Shown here: piece by piece, positions 33,089-40,702 of the stretch
Layout: every line of letters begins with the position of its first letter
Position numbering within the stretch: position 1 is the stretch's first letter
NCBI GenBank assembly: GCA_030681265.1
Contig: JAUXXD010000220.1
Location: forward strand, 1 to 44,337
Length of the DNA stretch: 44,337 nucleotides
Direction: 5' to 3'
DNA from: Candidatus Didemnitutus sp.
GTDB taxonomy: Bacteria; Verrucomicrobiota; Verrucomicrobiia; Opitutales; Opitutaceae
Program-made: the position numbers and the translations under genes
Notes under the pieces: generated by a model
What the model was told of the DNA's origin: nothing
What the model saw: only the letters and a program-made list of their open reading frames with translations
Database searches by the model: none

Positions 33089-34384
33089 TCAGAAGTTAAG
33101 GTTGTTGGGGCGGGTGTGAACGGTTTGCACCACCGAGATATTGCGCAGCGCGAAGGCCGCTTCGCAGTAGCAAAGGTAGTAATGCCATTTGCGCACGAAA
33201 CGTTCGTCGAAGCCGAGCGCGCGCACGGCGTCGAGTTTGGCATGAAAACCGTCGCGCCACAACCGCAGCGTGCGCGCGTAGTCGCGGCCCATGTCCTCCA
33301 GTTGGTGCAACAGGAAGTCACCTTCGGCGGTGAGGCAGTGATTCAGGCGATTGACCGACAGCAGCAGCGAGCCCGGGAAAATGTGCTTTTGGATAAAATC
33401 CACCCCGCGCCGGAACTGCGGATAACGCGCGTCGGGGCAGGTGATGAATTGGAGTGCCATCAGACCGTCGCGCTTGAGCAGGCGATGGCAGGCGGCGGCG
33501 AATTGCGGCAGGTAATCGTGGCCGACGGCTTCCAGCATCTCGATGGAAACGATCTTGTCGTAGTGCCCCGTGATATCGCGGTAGTCCTGTCGGCGCACTT
33601 CGATGCGGTCGCTCAAGCCCGCCGCGGCGACGCGACGCACGGCGTAGTCGTGTTGTTGTTGGGAGAGCGTGACGGTGGTGATGCGGCAGCCATAGTGCTG
33701 CGCGGCGTGCACGCACCAACCGCCCCAACCGGTGCCGATTTCGAGCACGTGGTCAGTGGATTGCAGGCGGAGTTTGCGGCAGAGCGCGTCGTTCTTGGTG
33801 ATTTGCGCTTCGAGCAAAGTTGCGTCGTCGCGTTCCCAGCGCGCGGCCGAATACATCATCGAGGGATCGAGCCAGAGGGAGAAAAAATCGTTCGAGAGAT
33901 CGTAATGCTCTGCGATGTTGCGCCGGGCGATGCGGCGGGAATTGGGGCGCAGGCGGTGGCGGAGTCGGTTGGCGGCGCGCAGCAGATTGAGGACGAGCGA
34001 GCGGGCGCGGCGCGAGCCGGAGAGCGTGGGCGCGCTGTCGTGGTTGAGCACAAACCAGCCGATGACGGCGGTGAGATCGGGCGTGTCCCAATCCCCGGCG
34101 AGGTAGGCTTCCGCGAAACCGATGTCACCTTGCAGAACGCATTTTTTGAAGAACTCCATCCGATGCACGCGCACCACGGCGGCGGCAGCGACGCCCGGCG
34201 CGAGTGGTGCGGTGGATTCGTTGTCGGCACCGAATTGTTGGATGGCACCGCCGGGCAATTCGACGCGCAGGCGGCCGCGGTTCATCGCGCCGAACGAAGC
34301 CAGCACGGCGCGCGCATAAAAGGAGGGCGAGGAAGTGGAGGTTGGAGGGAGTGAAATTGCGCGAACGGGCGCCGATGAACTCAT
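33089..34384 (-). CDS. CFA-synthase-like methyltransferase 1 with altered active site
   Basis: A 431-residue protein with the full Cfa layout: an N-terminal lipid-binding region (about 30-150), then a SAM methyltransferase domain with EHYDLSNDFFSLWLDPS, LEIGTGWGG (214-222) and the C-terminal YYLCYCEAAF. Compared with E. coli Cfa from memory, the bicarbonate-binding cysteine is Ala180 (MMYSAARW) and the histidine is Gln312 (LQFIT); the glutamate E285 (IEMLEAVG) and the tyrosine (RDYARTL) are kept. The enzyme therefore may methylate a cis double bond without forming a cyclopropane ring. It overlaps DUF1365 by four bases (ATGA), a linkage widespread in bacteria together with the flavin oxidoreductase. 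Confidence 0.88.
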   Translation of the reverse strand: MSSSAPVRAISLPPTSTSSPSFYARAVLASFGAMNRGRLRVELPGGAIQQFGADNESTAPLAPGVAAAAVVRVHRMEFFKKCVLQGDIGFAEAYLAGDWDTPDLTAVIGWFVLNHDSAPTLSGSRRARSLVLNLLRAANRLRHRLRPNSRRIARRNIAEHYDLSNDFFSLWLDPSMMYSAARWERDDATLLEAQITKNDALCRKLRLQSTDHVLEIGTGWGGWCVHAAQHYGCRITTVTLSQQQHDYAVRRVAAAGLSDRIEVRRQDYRDITGHYDKIVSIEMLEAVGHDYLPQFAAACHRLLKRDGLMALQFITCPDARYPQFRRGVDFIQKHIFPGSLLLSVNRLNHCLTAEGDFLLHQLEDMGRDYARTLRLWRDGFHAKLDAVRALGFDERFVRKWHYYLCYCEAAFALRNISVVQTVHTRPNNLNF

Positions 34385-35226
34385 AACTTACGGGAAGGGG
34401 TGAGGGACCGGTGTGGGCGATAAAGATCGCGCTGCCGGTCGGCGCGCGCGGCCTTGGCAAACCAAGGGAGTCGCTTCCACCACAATTGCAAGGCGTGCCA
34501 GTGAATCAAAAACACGACGCGCAGGGTGATGAAGGGATACTTGACGGTGAACCACGCGAGGCGCGCGTCGGTGAGCGGATGCTGTGCGCCGGTCAGGACG
34601 CTGGTGAGCGTGCGCGCGTCGCCGATATAGTCGTCGATTTGCACCGCCAACCGGTCCGTCAGCGGACGCAGCATGAAAGCGAAGGACACATCGACATCTG
34701 AGAACGGGGAAACGTAGAATTCCTTCGGCATGCGACAGCGGAAGCGTCCATCCGCCGCGGGGCGTCCAACGAAATACGGTTTCACTTCGCGAAAGGTGTT
34801 GGTGACTTCCGCCACCGCCGCGATGGGCTGGCCGCGGCAGTCGTAGCAGAAGTAGAACGACACGGGATTGAACAAGTAGCCGAGCACGCGCGGCAAGGTG
34901 ACGAGGACGATCTTGCCGCCAGTGAGATCGACCTCATGCGCGGCGAGGAAGGCCACGACGCGCGCTTTCAACGTTTGGCCATCGGCGGCGGGCGCGGGTC
35001 GGGCGGCGGGCGTGGCGTTGTGCACCGCTTCGTGCGTCGGGAAAAAATCAGCGTCCCGGAACGAGTAGAGATTGCGCTGGCCGACCGAGAAGAGGCGCAG
35101 GCGTTGGTGAAGCGCGTCGAGCTCGTCGAGATCGATGGCGAAGAAAAAAACGCGATAAAGAAAACGGTTAACCCGCGGCGAAAACCGGTGGTGCAGAATG
35201 TGGCACTCGTAGAGGCTGGAAGTCAT
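34381..35226 (-). CDS. DUF1365 protein
   Basis: A 281-residue protein of the DUF1365 family, recognised by LYECHILHHRFSPRVNRFLYRVF at the N terminus (quoted in part), GYLFNPVSFYFCYD, AVAEVTNTF and MPKEFYVSPF. Function is not established, but the family is nearly always found between an FAD oxidoreductase and a CFA-like methyltransferase, as here. The start at 35226 overlaps the end of an in-frame extension of the upstream flavoprotein frame; the stop overlaps the CFA-like ATG. Confidence 0.9.
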   Translation of the reverse strand: MTSSLYECHILHHRFSPRVNRFLYRVFFFAIDLDELDALHQRLRLFSVGQRNLYSFRDADFFPTHEAVHNATPAARPAPAADGQTLKARVVAFLAAHEVDLTGGKIVLVTLPRVLGYLFNPVSFYFCYDCRGQPIAAVAEVTNTFREVKPYFVGRPAADGRFRCRMPKEFYVSPFSDVDVSFAFMLRPLTDRLAVQIDDYIGDARTLTSVLTGAQHPLTDARLAWFTVKYPFITLRVVFLIHWHALQLWWKRLPWFAKAARADRQRDLYRPHRSLTPSRKL

Positions 35227-35303
35227 GGCGCGTGCGCGCGTGCGGAGACGCGCGCCGAGACGAGGAGCATGACTAGGATTATCAAAAACGCGAACCAGCG
35301 TGC
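35223..35303 (-). other. In-frame membrane-segment extension after the flavoprotein stop
   Basis: Directly after the TAG of the flavoprotein (35304-35306) the same frame continues for 26 codons with a strongly hydrophobic segment (WFAFLIILVMLLV) and ends in a TGA that overlaps the DUF1365 ATG. It could be a separate tiny peptide (TTG or ATG starts exist in it), a readthrough tail that would anchor the flavoprotein in the membrane, or a relic of a longer gene. No Shine-Dalgarno motif is present. Confidence 0.4.
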
Positions 35304-36608
35304 CTAATTTTTCTCAGGTGCGGTCCACGGATCGCGACCGAGGAGTTGGCGCGCAAGATTCACGGCGGAAAGAAAGCCGTCCTCGTGGAAGCCGTAACGT
35401 GTCCACGCGCCGCAGAAATACGTTTCGGTGCCGCCGGCGGCGGCGCCGTTGAGCGCGGGAATCTCCGTCTGCGCGCGCACGGCACCGAGGGTGAACAACG
35501 GATGTTCGTAGGCGATGGTGCGGAGCAATTTTGCCGGATCGACGCGGTCGGCGCCGTTGATCGAGACGAAATAATTCTCGCGCTCCGAGACACCTTGCAG
35601 GCGATTCATCCAGTAGTTCGTCATCGGTTGCACCGCGCCGTTGGCGTCGCGGGCGATGGAGTAGTTCCACGCGGACCACGCCAGTTTCGTGCGCGGCATG
35701 ATCGAGGCGTCGGTGTGCAGCGTCGCGGTGTTGGGTTGGTAACGGAACTCGCGCAACAGGCGGGTTTCGTCGGTGGTGGCGTCGCCGAGAAGCGCGAGCG
35801 AGGTGTGGCCGTGCGTGGCGAAGATAAGTTTATCGAAGCGCGAGGTGGCCCCGTCGCGCGTCGTCACGAATACGCCGTCGGGGGAGCGGCGCACGGCGGT
35901 GACGCCGCGACCGCGTTGGATGCGTTCGCGCCACGGAGCCGTGAGGCGTTGCACGTATTGTTCGGCGCCGCCGTCGACCGTCCACCACTGGTGTTGGGTG
36001 GAGAGGCCGAGAAAGCCGTGGTTGTGGAAAAACCGCAGCAGCGTGCGCGCGGGAAAGAGCCGCATTTGCGCGGGCGGCGTGGACCACACGGCGCTGCTCA
36101 TGGGCACGAGGTAGAGGTCGAGGAAATCGCTGCCGTAGCCACGGCGCTGCACGTAGTCGGCGAGCGTGAGGTCGGCCCAGTGCGGGTCGTCGAGGGCGGC
36201 GAGCGCGTCGCGGTTGAAGCGGTCGATTTGCCGCAACATCCGGTAGAAGGACGGCCGCAGGAGGTTGCGGCGCTGGCAAAACAGGTGGTTGAGCGACGAG
36301 CCGCCGAACTCGAGTCCCGTATCCTCGTGGCGCACGCTGAAGGACATGTCGGTTTTCTTCACCGGCACCGCCAGCGCGGAGAAAAGCCGCGTGAGTTGCG
36401 GGTAGGTCTCGTAGTTGAAGACCATGAAGCCGGTGTCGATCGGCACGGGCCGGGCGGTGTCGCGCTCGGGCACGGTGACGGTGTGCGTGTGGCCACCGAT
36501 GCGGTTGTCCTCTTCAAACACCGTCAGGTCGAACTCGTGGTGCAGAAAATGCGCGCAGCCAAGACCGGAGATACCGGAACCGATGATGGCGAGCGTGGGA
36601 CGGGACAC
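35304..36608 (-). CDS. FAD-dependent amine-oxidase-like oxidoreductase
   Basis: A 434-residue flavoprotein with an N-terminal FAD-binding loop (IIGSGISGLGCAHFL, residues 8-22) followed by DLTVFEEDNRIGGHTHT and PIDTGFMVFN. The C terminus has the second FAD motif TYFCGAWTRYGFHEDG. This is the group that accompanies DUF1365 and CFA-like proteins and that is fused to cyclopropane synthase in plants. Relatives act on acyl chains: UfaD in alphaproteobacterial furan fatty acid synthesis, and a partner of 10-methyl branched fatty acid synthesis in actinobacteria. The start is a GTG at 36608. It lies 74 bases after the desaturase and 77 bases before DUF1365. Confidence 0.88.
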   Translation of the reverse strand: MSRPTLAIIGSGISGLGCAHFLHHEFDLTVFEEDNRIGGHTHTVTVPERDTARPVPIDTGFMVFNYETYPQLTRLFSALAVPVKKTDMSFSVRHEDTGLEFGGSSLNHLFCQRRNLLRPSFYRMLRQIDRFNRDALAALDDPHWADLTLADYVQRRGYGSDFLDLYLVPMSSAVWSTPPAQMRLFPARTLLRFFHNHGFLGLSTQHQWWTVDGGAEQYVQRLTAPWRERIQRGRGVTAVRRSPDGVFVTTRDGATSRFDKLIFATHGHTSLALLGDATTDETRLLREFRYQPNTATLHTDASIMPRTKLAWSAWNYSIARDANGAVQPMTNYWMNRLQGVSERENYFVSINGADRVDPAKLLRTIAYEHPLFTLGAVRAQTEIPALNGAAAGGTETYFCGAWTRYGFHEDGFLSAVNLARQLLGRDPWTAPEKN

Positions 36609-36682
36609 GAGAGGATGAATGGGCGCCTAACGCACCAGACCGACCGGAGTGATTCGCATTGGCGGAATCGTCGGGCGGCGGA

Positions 36683-37849
36683 TTAATTTGAATCCGTGGA
36701 GGCGGGCGGTTGCTCGGCCAGTTCGGAGACGTCCTTGTGGATGACGGGACCGTCAGCTTTCTTGATCTGTGCGGCGACTTCGGGGGAGTTGACCGTGGCG
36801 AGGGCGATGGCGGCGGCAGTGGGGAGCACGCGCTTTAGCGTGTTGATTTCGTCCTGCACGGAGGAGAGCGTCATGCGGTGGATGGTGTCCTTGTGCGCGG
36901 CGATTTCGGCTTCGCGATAGATGGACGGCGGCACGGGTTTGAAGCCCCCGATGAAGCCGGTCCAGGAAAGGAGTTTCAGGCCGTAGTAAGTCGGGTCGAT
37001 TTCCCACCAATAGAAACCGTTGCGCGTGGCGGATTGGTAGCGGTGGTGGTTGTTGTGCCAGCCTTCGCCGAGTGTGATGAGCGCGAGAATAAAACTGTTG
37101 CGCGAATCGTCCTCGGTTTGAAACCGGCGGCGGCCCATGAGGTGGGCGAGGGAATTGATGCAGGAGGTGCCGTGGAAGAGTGCCGTGGTGCTGATGAAGA
37201 AGCCCCACACGAGGAGTTGGCTGCCGCTGGTGCCGAGGCCGGGCGCGTAGGTTTCGAGCAACGAGCCGAGCCCGAGCAAACCGGCGGCAAACAGCACGGG
37301 CACGACGATATCGAAGCGGTTGAGCCAGACGAGTTCGGGGTATTTGGCGAGGTCCTTGATTTTGGAGTAGTCGGTCGGAAAATTACGGCGGCTCGTGATC
37401 CAGCCGATGTGCGACCACCAGAAGCCGTGCACGTGCGGCGAATGGGCGTCTTCGGGGTCGTCGGAGTGCAGGTGATGGTGGCGATGGTGATAGGCCCACC
37501 AGAGTGCGCCGCGCTGCACGGCGGTGGCACCCCAAACGGCGAGGAGAAACTGGCCGAAGCGCGACGTGCTGTAGGTTTTGTGCGAGAAATAGCGGTGGTA
37601 GATGCCCGTGACGGCGAACATGCGCACGACGTAGAGAAAGATGGCCGCTGCGACCGCGAACCAGCTCCAGCCCACCCAAAGCACACCCAGACAGCCGAGA
37701 TGGAGGATGGCGAAGGGGATGCAGCGGACGAAATTGACGCCATCGGGCCGGGCGCGGGTAACTTCCGGCGGTTCAGAGGTGTAGTCGGAATCGATCCACT
37801 GGATGAGTGAAGCGCCGAAGCGAGCGAGGAGGGATTTGGAAGCAGGCAC
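36683..37849 (-). CDS. Acyl-CoA/acyl-lipid delta-9-type fatty-acid desaturase
   Basis: A 388-residue membrane di-iron desaturase. The three histidine boxes are HRYFSH (about 84-89), HHRHHHLHSDDPEDAH (about 120) and HNNHH (about 265), with four hydrophobic segments between them. FYWWEIDPTYYGLKLLSW is typical of acyl-CoA delta-9 enzymes. A 70-residue charged tail follows. It would create the cis double bond that CFA-like enzymes need. I chose the GTG at 37849; upstream residues in the frame are low-complexity shadows of the next gene. First gene of the lipid locus; no clear promoter is visible, but a 6-bp hairpin lies at 37931-37945. Confidence 0.9.
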   Translation of the reverse strand: MPASKSLLARFGASLIQWIDSDYTSEPPEVTRARPDGVNFVRCIPFAILHLGCLGVLWVGWSWFAVAAAIFLYVVRMFAVTGIYHRYFSHKTYSTSRFGQFLLAVWGATAVQRGALWWAYHHRHHHLHSDDPEDAHSPHVHGFWWSHIGWITSRRNFPTDYSKIKDLAKYPELVWLNRFDIVVPVLFAAGLLGLGSLLETYAPGLGTSGSQLLVWGFFISTTALFHGTSCINSLAHLMGRRRFQTEDDSRNSFILALITLGEGWHNNHHRYQSATRNGFYWWEIDPTYYGLKLLSWTGFIGGFKPVPPSIYREAEIAAHKDTIHRMTLSSVQDEINTLKRVLPTAAAIALATVNSPEVAAQIKKADGPVIHKDVSELAEQPPASTDSN

Positions 37850-37950
37850 GAGCGATGAAGTAGAAGTGAGCGGGTAACAAAAAGCCCGTCGGCAGAATGT
37901 GCAAGTCGGGTTTGTGTCACGGGTGGTCGGCGCACCGCTGGTGCGTAGGC

Positions 37951-37982
37951 ATAAAAAAACCGCCCCAAATAGTGGGGCGGTT
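37951..37982 (-). terminator. Terminator of the Ala-rich exported protein gene
   Basis: AACCGCCCC (37958-37966) pairs with GGGGCGGTT (37974-37982); the minus-strand tail is a run of seven T residues. It lies 21 bases after the stop at 38004 and insulates the lipid locus from it. Confidence 0.92.
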
Positions 37983-38003
37983 GGAATAATATTTTGTGGC
38001 GGA

Positions 38004-38726
38004 TCAACCGCTGCGGACCGTCGTGTCAAGAGGGTTGCCGCCCGTGCCCGTGCCCGTGCCGGTGTCCGTGCCCGTGCCGGTGTCCGTGCCTGTGCCTGTG
38101 CCGGTGCCGGCGCCGGCGCTGGTGCTGGTGCCGGTGCTCGTGCTCGCGGGAAGAGTGATATTGTTTGTTGCGGCTGCAACCAGCACGGCGGGCTCAGCAA
38201 CGATCGTCGTCACATTGCTGTTGATCGCCGCCACGGTGGTGGTCGGTGTGGCTGCAATAACTTGAGCATTCGTGGAGACAGTATTGGAGCTGATGGCAAT
38301 TTGGGCGGCTTGAGCTGGAGCGTTGGTCATGACCACTGGGGTCGCACCAACAGCAGCAGCGGTTGCTACGATGGTTGCGGCAACAAGCGGGTTTGCCTGT
38401 ATGACAGCTGGATTAGCGGCGGTCGCAGCGGCGACTTGAGCGACTTTGGCGGCCGCGACAGCAGCCGGTGCGGTAACGCCAGCTGCTGTAACTGCGACTT
38501 GCGCGGCGTTAGCGGCGGCTTGAGCAATCTGCGCGGCCTTGGCTGGCGTTGCGTTATTAACCAGAGCCTGCAGCGCAACGGTGTCGCCGGTGCGAATAGC
38601 TTCGGCAATCACGGCATTATCGTCGGCGGTAAGATCGGACGCTTGGGCAAAGGCGGAAGTGAGGGTAAGCGTGGTCGCGACTGCGAGCGCTGCGAGAAGG
38701 CGGAAGTGTTTTTGGAACGATTTCAT
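38004..38726 (-). CDS. Exported Ala/Thr-rich low-complexity protein
   Basis: A 240-residue protein of unknown function. A signal peptide (LLAALAVATTLTLTSAFAQA) is followed by a helical region with acidic residues (LTADDNAVIAEAIRTGD), then about 130 residues dominated by Ala, Val, Thr and Asn with short periodic motifs, and a C-terminal Gly-Thr repeat tract (TGTGTGTDTGTGTDTG). The tract is encoded by hexanucleotide repeats. It looks like a surface or matrix protein. The ATG at 38726 was chosen; another in frame lies three codons upstream. A strong terminator follows. Confidence 0.75.
   Translation of the reverse strand: MKSFQKHFRLLAALAVATTLTLTSAFAQASDLTADDNAVIAEAIRTGDTVALQALVNNATPAKAAQIAQAAANAAQVAVTAAGVTAPAAVAAAKVAQVAAATAANPAVIQANPLVAATIVATAAAVGATPVVMTNAPAQAAQIAISSNTVSTNAQVIAATPTTTVAAINSNVTTIVAEPAVLVAAATNNITLPASTSTGTSTSAGAGTGTGTGTDTGTGTDTGTGTGTGGNPLDTTVRSG
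38041..38146. repeat. Hexanucleotide GTGCCN-type repeat tract
   Basis: About 17 imperfect copies of a six-base GTGCCC/GTGCCG/GTGTCC unit fill this interval inside the 3' part of the Ala-rich gene. They encode Gly-Thr and Asp-Thr dipeptides on the minus strand. Because the unit is a multiple of three, copy-number change would lengthen or shorten the protein without a frameshift. Confidence 0.85.
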
Positions 38727-39055
38727 AGTCAGCATTGGTTCAACGAGAGTTACGATGGACAAAGACGAGAGCGGTTAAAGCAAATTCTTTGCTCAGGGCC
38801 AATCCTAAACTGTCAACTATCTGACTCGGTGGCGACGAGCAGAGAGAGGAGGGCGAGGATAATGACGGTGGTGAGCATGGCGAAGGACGCGGCAGCGAGG
38901 GTAGGCAGTCGGAATGTTGACGGCGCAGGAGCCGTGCCGATTACCAACTGAACACACACGCGGGCGTGGAAAAGTGGCTGAAAAGATGCAGCCCAGCACT
39001 TTCCGCAAGCTAATCCGGCAACTATCAGTGACGTGCGAGACAGGCGGCGTTGCCG
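38727..39055. other. Non-coding gap with small hydrophobic ORF
   Basis: This 329-base gap separates the Ala-rich gene from the exporter operon. A small hairpin (38779-38784 with 38788-38793) lies about 50 bases upstream of the Ala-rich start. A 21-codon hydrophobic minus-strand ORF (38813-38878) is listed separately. The rest shows nothing I can name, and no terminator for the exporter operon is clear. Confidence 0.4.
38813..38878 (-). pseudogene. Possible remnant of a pseudopilin N terminus
   Basis: A 21-residue reading frame, MLTTVIILALLSLLVATESDS, consists of one hydrophobic helix. The frame is open upstream (PTLAAASFAMLTTVIILAL) and resembles the N-terminal helix of type IV pseudopilins, but the prepilin cleavage glycine and the Glu at position 5 are missing. 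It may be a decayed fragment, a tiny membrane peptide, or chance. Confidence 0.25.
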
Positions 39056-39949
39056 CTAATCGCTGAGGTAAAGGTCAAGTTGCTGCCCAACGTAGGCCGG
39101 CCGGTCAGGATTATTGATGAAACGGTAGATGACTTGGAGGACGCGCGTATCGACACGTTCGGTGCTGGCGCCGGTTAGGGAACGCTTCGGGACCACAAAA
39201 GGTTCGATGCGCACGAATTCGAGGGCAATAGGGTTAGTGGTATCGCCCTTGAGGTAACCGATGGCATTGGCCCCGGGGCGCACGCGGGCGGCGAGTTGTT
39301 CGTCGATGTCGGCGCGCACTTGCAAGGTATCGATATCGCCCAGCACGAGCGGCGGCACGGAGGAGAGGACGTTGATGTATTCGCCGACGCGCACGTTGAC
39401 TTGGAGAATGGTGCCGTCGATTGGGGCGCGCACCACGAGTCGCTGGAGGAGCGTTTGGGTGTGTTGTGCGGAGGCGCGCGCTGCGCGAAGTTGGGCTTCG
39501 GCCACGGCGAGGTCGTTGCGGCGGGCGTCGAGGTCGTCGTCGGTCACGACGCCGGACTGATGAAGTGTTTCGACGCGGTTGAGCGGGGTGCGTGCTTTGC
39601 GGACGGTGGCTTCGGCGACGGCGAGGGCGGCTTCCTGGGTAAGGAGCGCCGAACGGAGTTCGCGGTCGTCGAGTTCGAGGAGGGATTGGCCAACCCGGAC
39701 GCGGTCCCAGACGTTGACATGCACTTTCGCCACAAGACCGGCAACGGGCACGCCGAGCAGCGTGTTTTCGCTGTGCGCTTCGACGAGGCCGGAGGCAGCG
39801 ATGGCGCTTTTGAACGGCTTGGTCGGTGGGGTGACCCTTGGTGGGTGCACCGGTTCGCTGAGGCCGGCGTGGAGGCGGAGCACGAGGTTGGTGGCGAACA
39901 CGAGACCGGCGAGGGCGAGCCAGAAGGAAATTTTGCGAAAGAGAATCAT
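39056..39949 (-). CDS. HlyD/DevB-type membrane fusion protein
   Basis: A 297-residue periplasmic adaptor anchored by one N-terminal helix (FWLALAGLVFATNLVL). It has the paired biotinyl-lipoyl-like halves (ASGLVEAHSENTLLGVPVAG and LVVRAPIDGTILQVNVRVGE, quoted in part) flanking a helical hairpin at about 95-165. Such proteins link an inner-membrane ABC exporter to an outer-membrane channel; no TolC-like gene is in the window. Last gene of the TetR-permease-ATPase-adaptor operon. Confidence 0.88.
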   Translation of the reverse strand: MILFRKISFWLALAGLVFATNLVLRLHAGLSEPVHPPRVTPPTKPFKSAIAASGLVEAHSENTLLGVPVAGLVAKVHVNVWDRVRVGQSLLELDDRELRSALLTQEAALAVAEATVRKARTPLNRVETLHQSGVVTDDDLDARRNDLAVAEAQLRAARASAQHTQTLLQRLVVRAPIDGTILQVNVRVGEYINVLSSVPPLVLGDIDTLQVRADIDEQLAARVRPGANAIGYLKGDTTNPIALEFVRIEPFVVPKRSLTGASTERVDTRVLQVIYRFINNPDRPAYVGQQLDLYLSD

Positions 39950-39961
39950 GGCGGCGGTGGG

Positions 39962-40699
39962 TTAAAAATTGAGATGTGCGGCGGCGATTTCGGCGGGGGA
40001 ATGGAGCACGCGGAAAATGCGCCCATCTTCCATGTCGGCCATGCGGTCGGCGAAGTGGTAAATGCGCGGGTCATGCGTCACGACGATCACGGTGCGATTG
40101 GGCTGACGGGCGACGTTGCGGAGGAGCTCCATGACTTTGAGACCGTTTTCCGAATCGAGGGCGGAGGTGGGTTCATCGCAGACGACGAGCGGCGGCTCGT
40201 GGACGAGGGCGCGGGCGATGGCCACGCGTTGCTGCTGACCGCCGGAAAGTTTGTTGGGCAATTGCGCGGCTTTTTCGGGGATGCCGACTTGCTCCAGCAG
40301 AGCGCGGGCGCGCTTTTCGGCTTTGGATGAGCCGACGCCTTGAATCAGCAGAGGAATCGAGACGTTTTCCGCGACGGTGAGCGTGGGGATGAGATTGAAT
40401 TGCTGAAAAATGAAGCCGAGGTGATTTGACCGGAAGCGCGTGACGGCGCCCGAGCGCATGGTGTGCAACGGGTAGCCAAGGACGTTGATTTCGCCGGCGT
40501 CGGCGTGGAGTGTGCCGGCGAGGATGGAGAGCAAGGTCGTTTTGCCGCAACCGGACGGGCCGACCAACATGAGCAACTCGCCGAGCCGTGCATCGAAATC
40601 GGTGTTTTTCAGCACGCGTGTGCGCGAATCGCCTTCGCCGAACGCTTTGTCGACGCGAGTCAGCCGCACGGCCGTGGGAGTGGGGGCGGTTTCGCTCAT
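39962..40699 (-). CDS. ABC transporter ATP-binding protein (DevA/LolD type)
   Basis: A 245-residue ATPase subunit. Walker A is VGPSGCGKTTLL, the signature LSGGQQQRVAIARAL, Walker B VVCDEPTSALD, and the switch histidine is in VIVVTHDPRI. The sequence type (LolD/MacB/DevA) works with FtsX-like permeases. It starts just after the permease stop; GAGG lies 7 bases before the ATG, one of the few Shine-Dalgarno-like sites in the window. Confidence 0.94.
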   Translation of the reverse strand: MSETAPTPTAVRLTRVDKAFGEGDSRTRVLKNTDFDARLGELLMLVGPSGCGKTTLLSILAGTLHADAGEINVLGYPLHTMRSGAVTRFRSNHLGFIFQQFNLIPTLTVAENVSIPLLIQGVGSSKAEKRARALLEQVGIPEKAAQLPNKLSGGQQQRVAIARALVHEPPLVVCDEPTSALDSENGLKVMELLRNVARQPNRTVIVVTHDPRIYHFADRMADMEDGRIFRVLHSPAEIAAAHLNF

Positions 40700-40702
40700 C
40701 GC

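Noticed and set aside
35346-36686. 446-codon plus-strand ORF
   Set aside because: Antisense to the FAD oxidoreductase, whose FAD motifs are clear; shadow composition.
37899-38951. 350-codon plus-strand ORF rich in Gly, Arg and Cys
   Set aside because: It lies over a strong terminator and antisense to the Ala-rich gene, which has a signal peptide and correct terminator placement.
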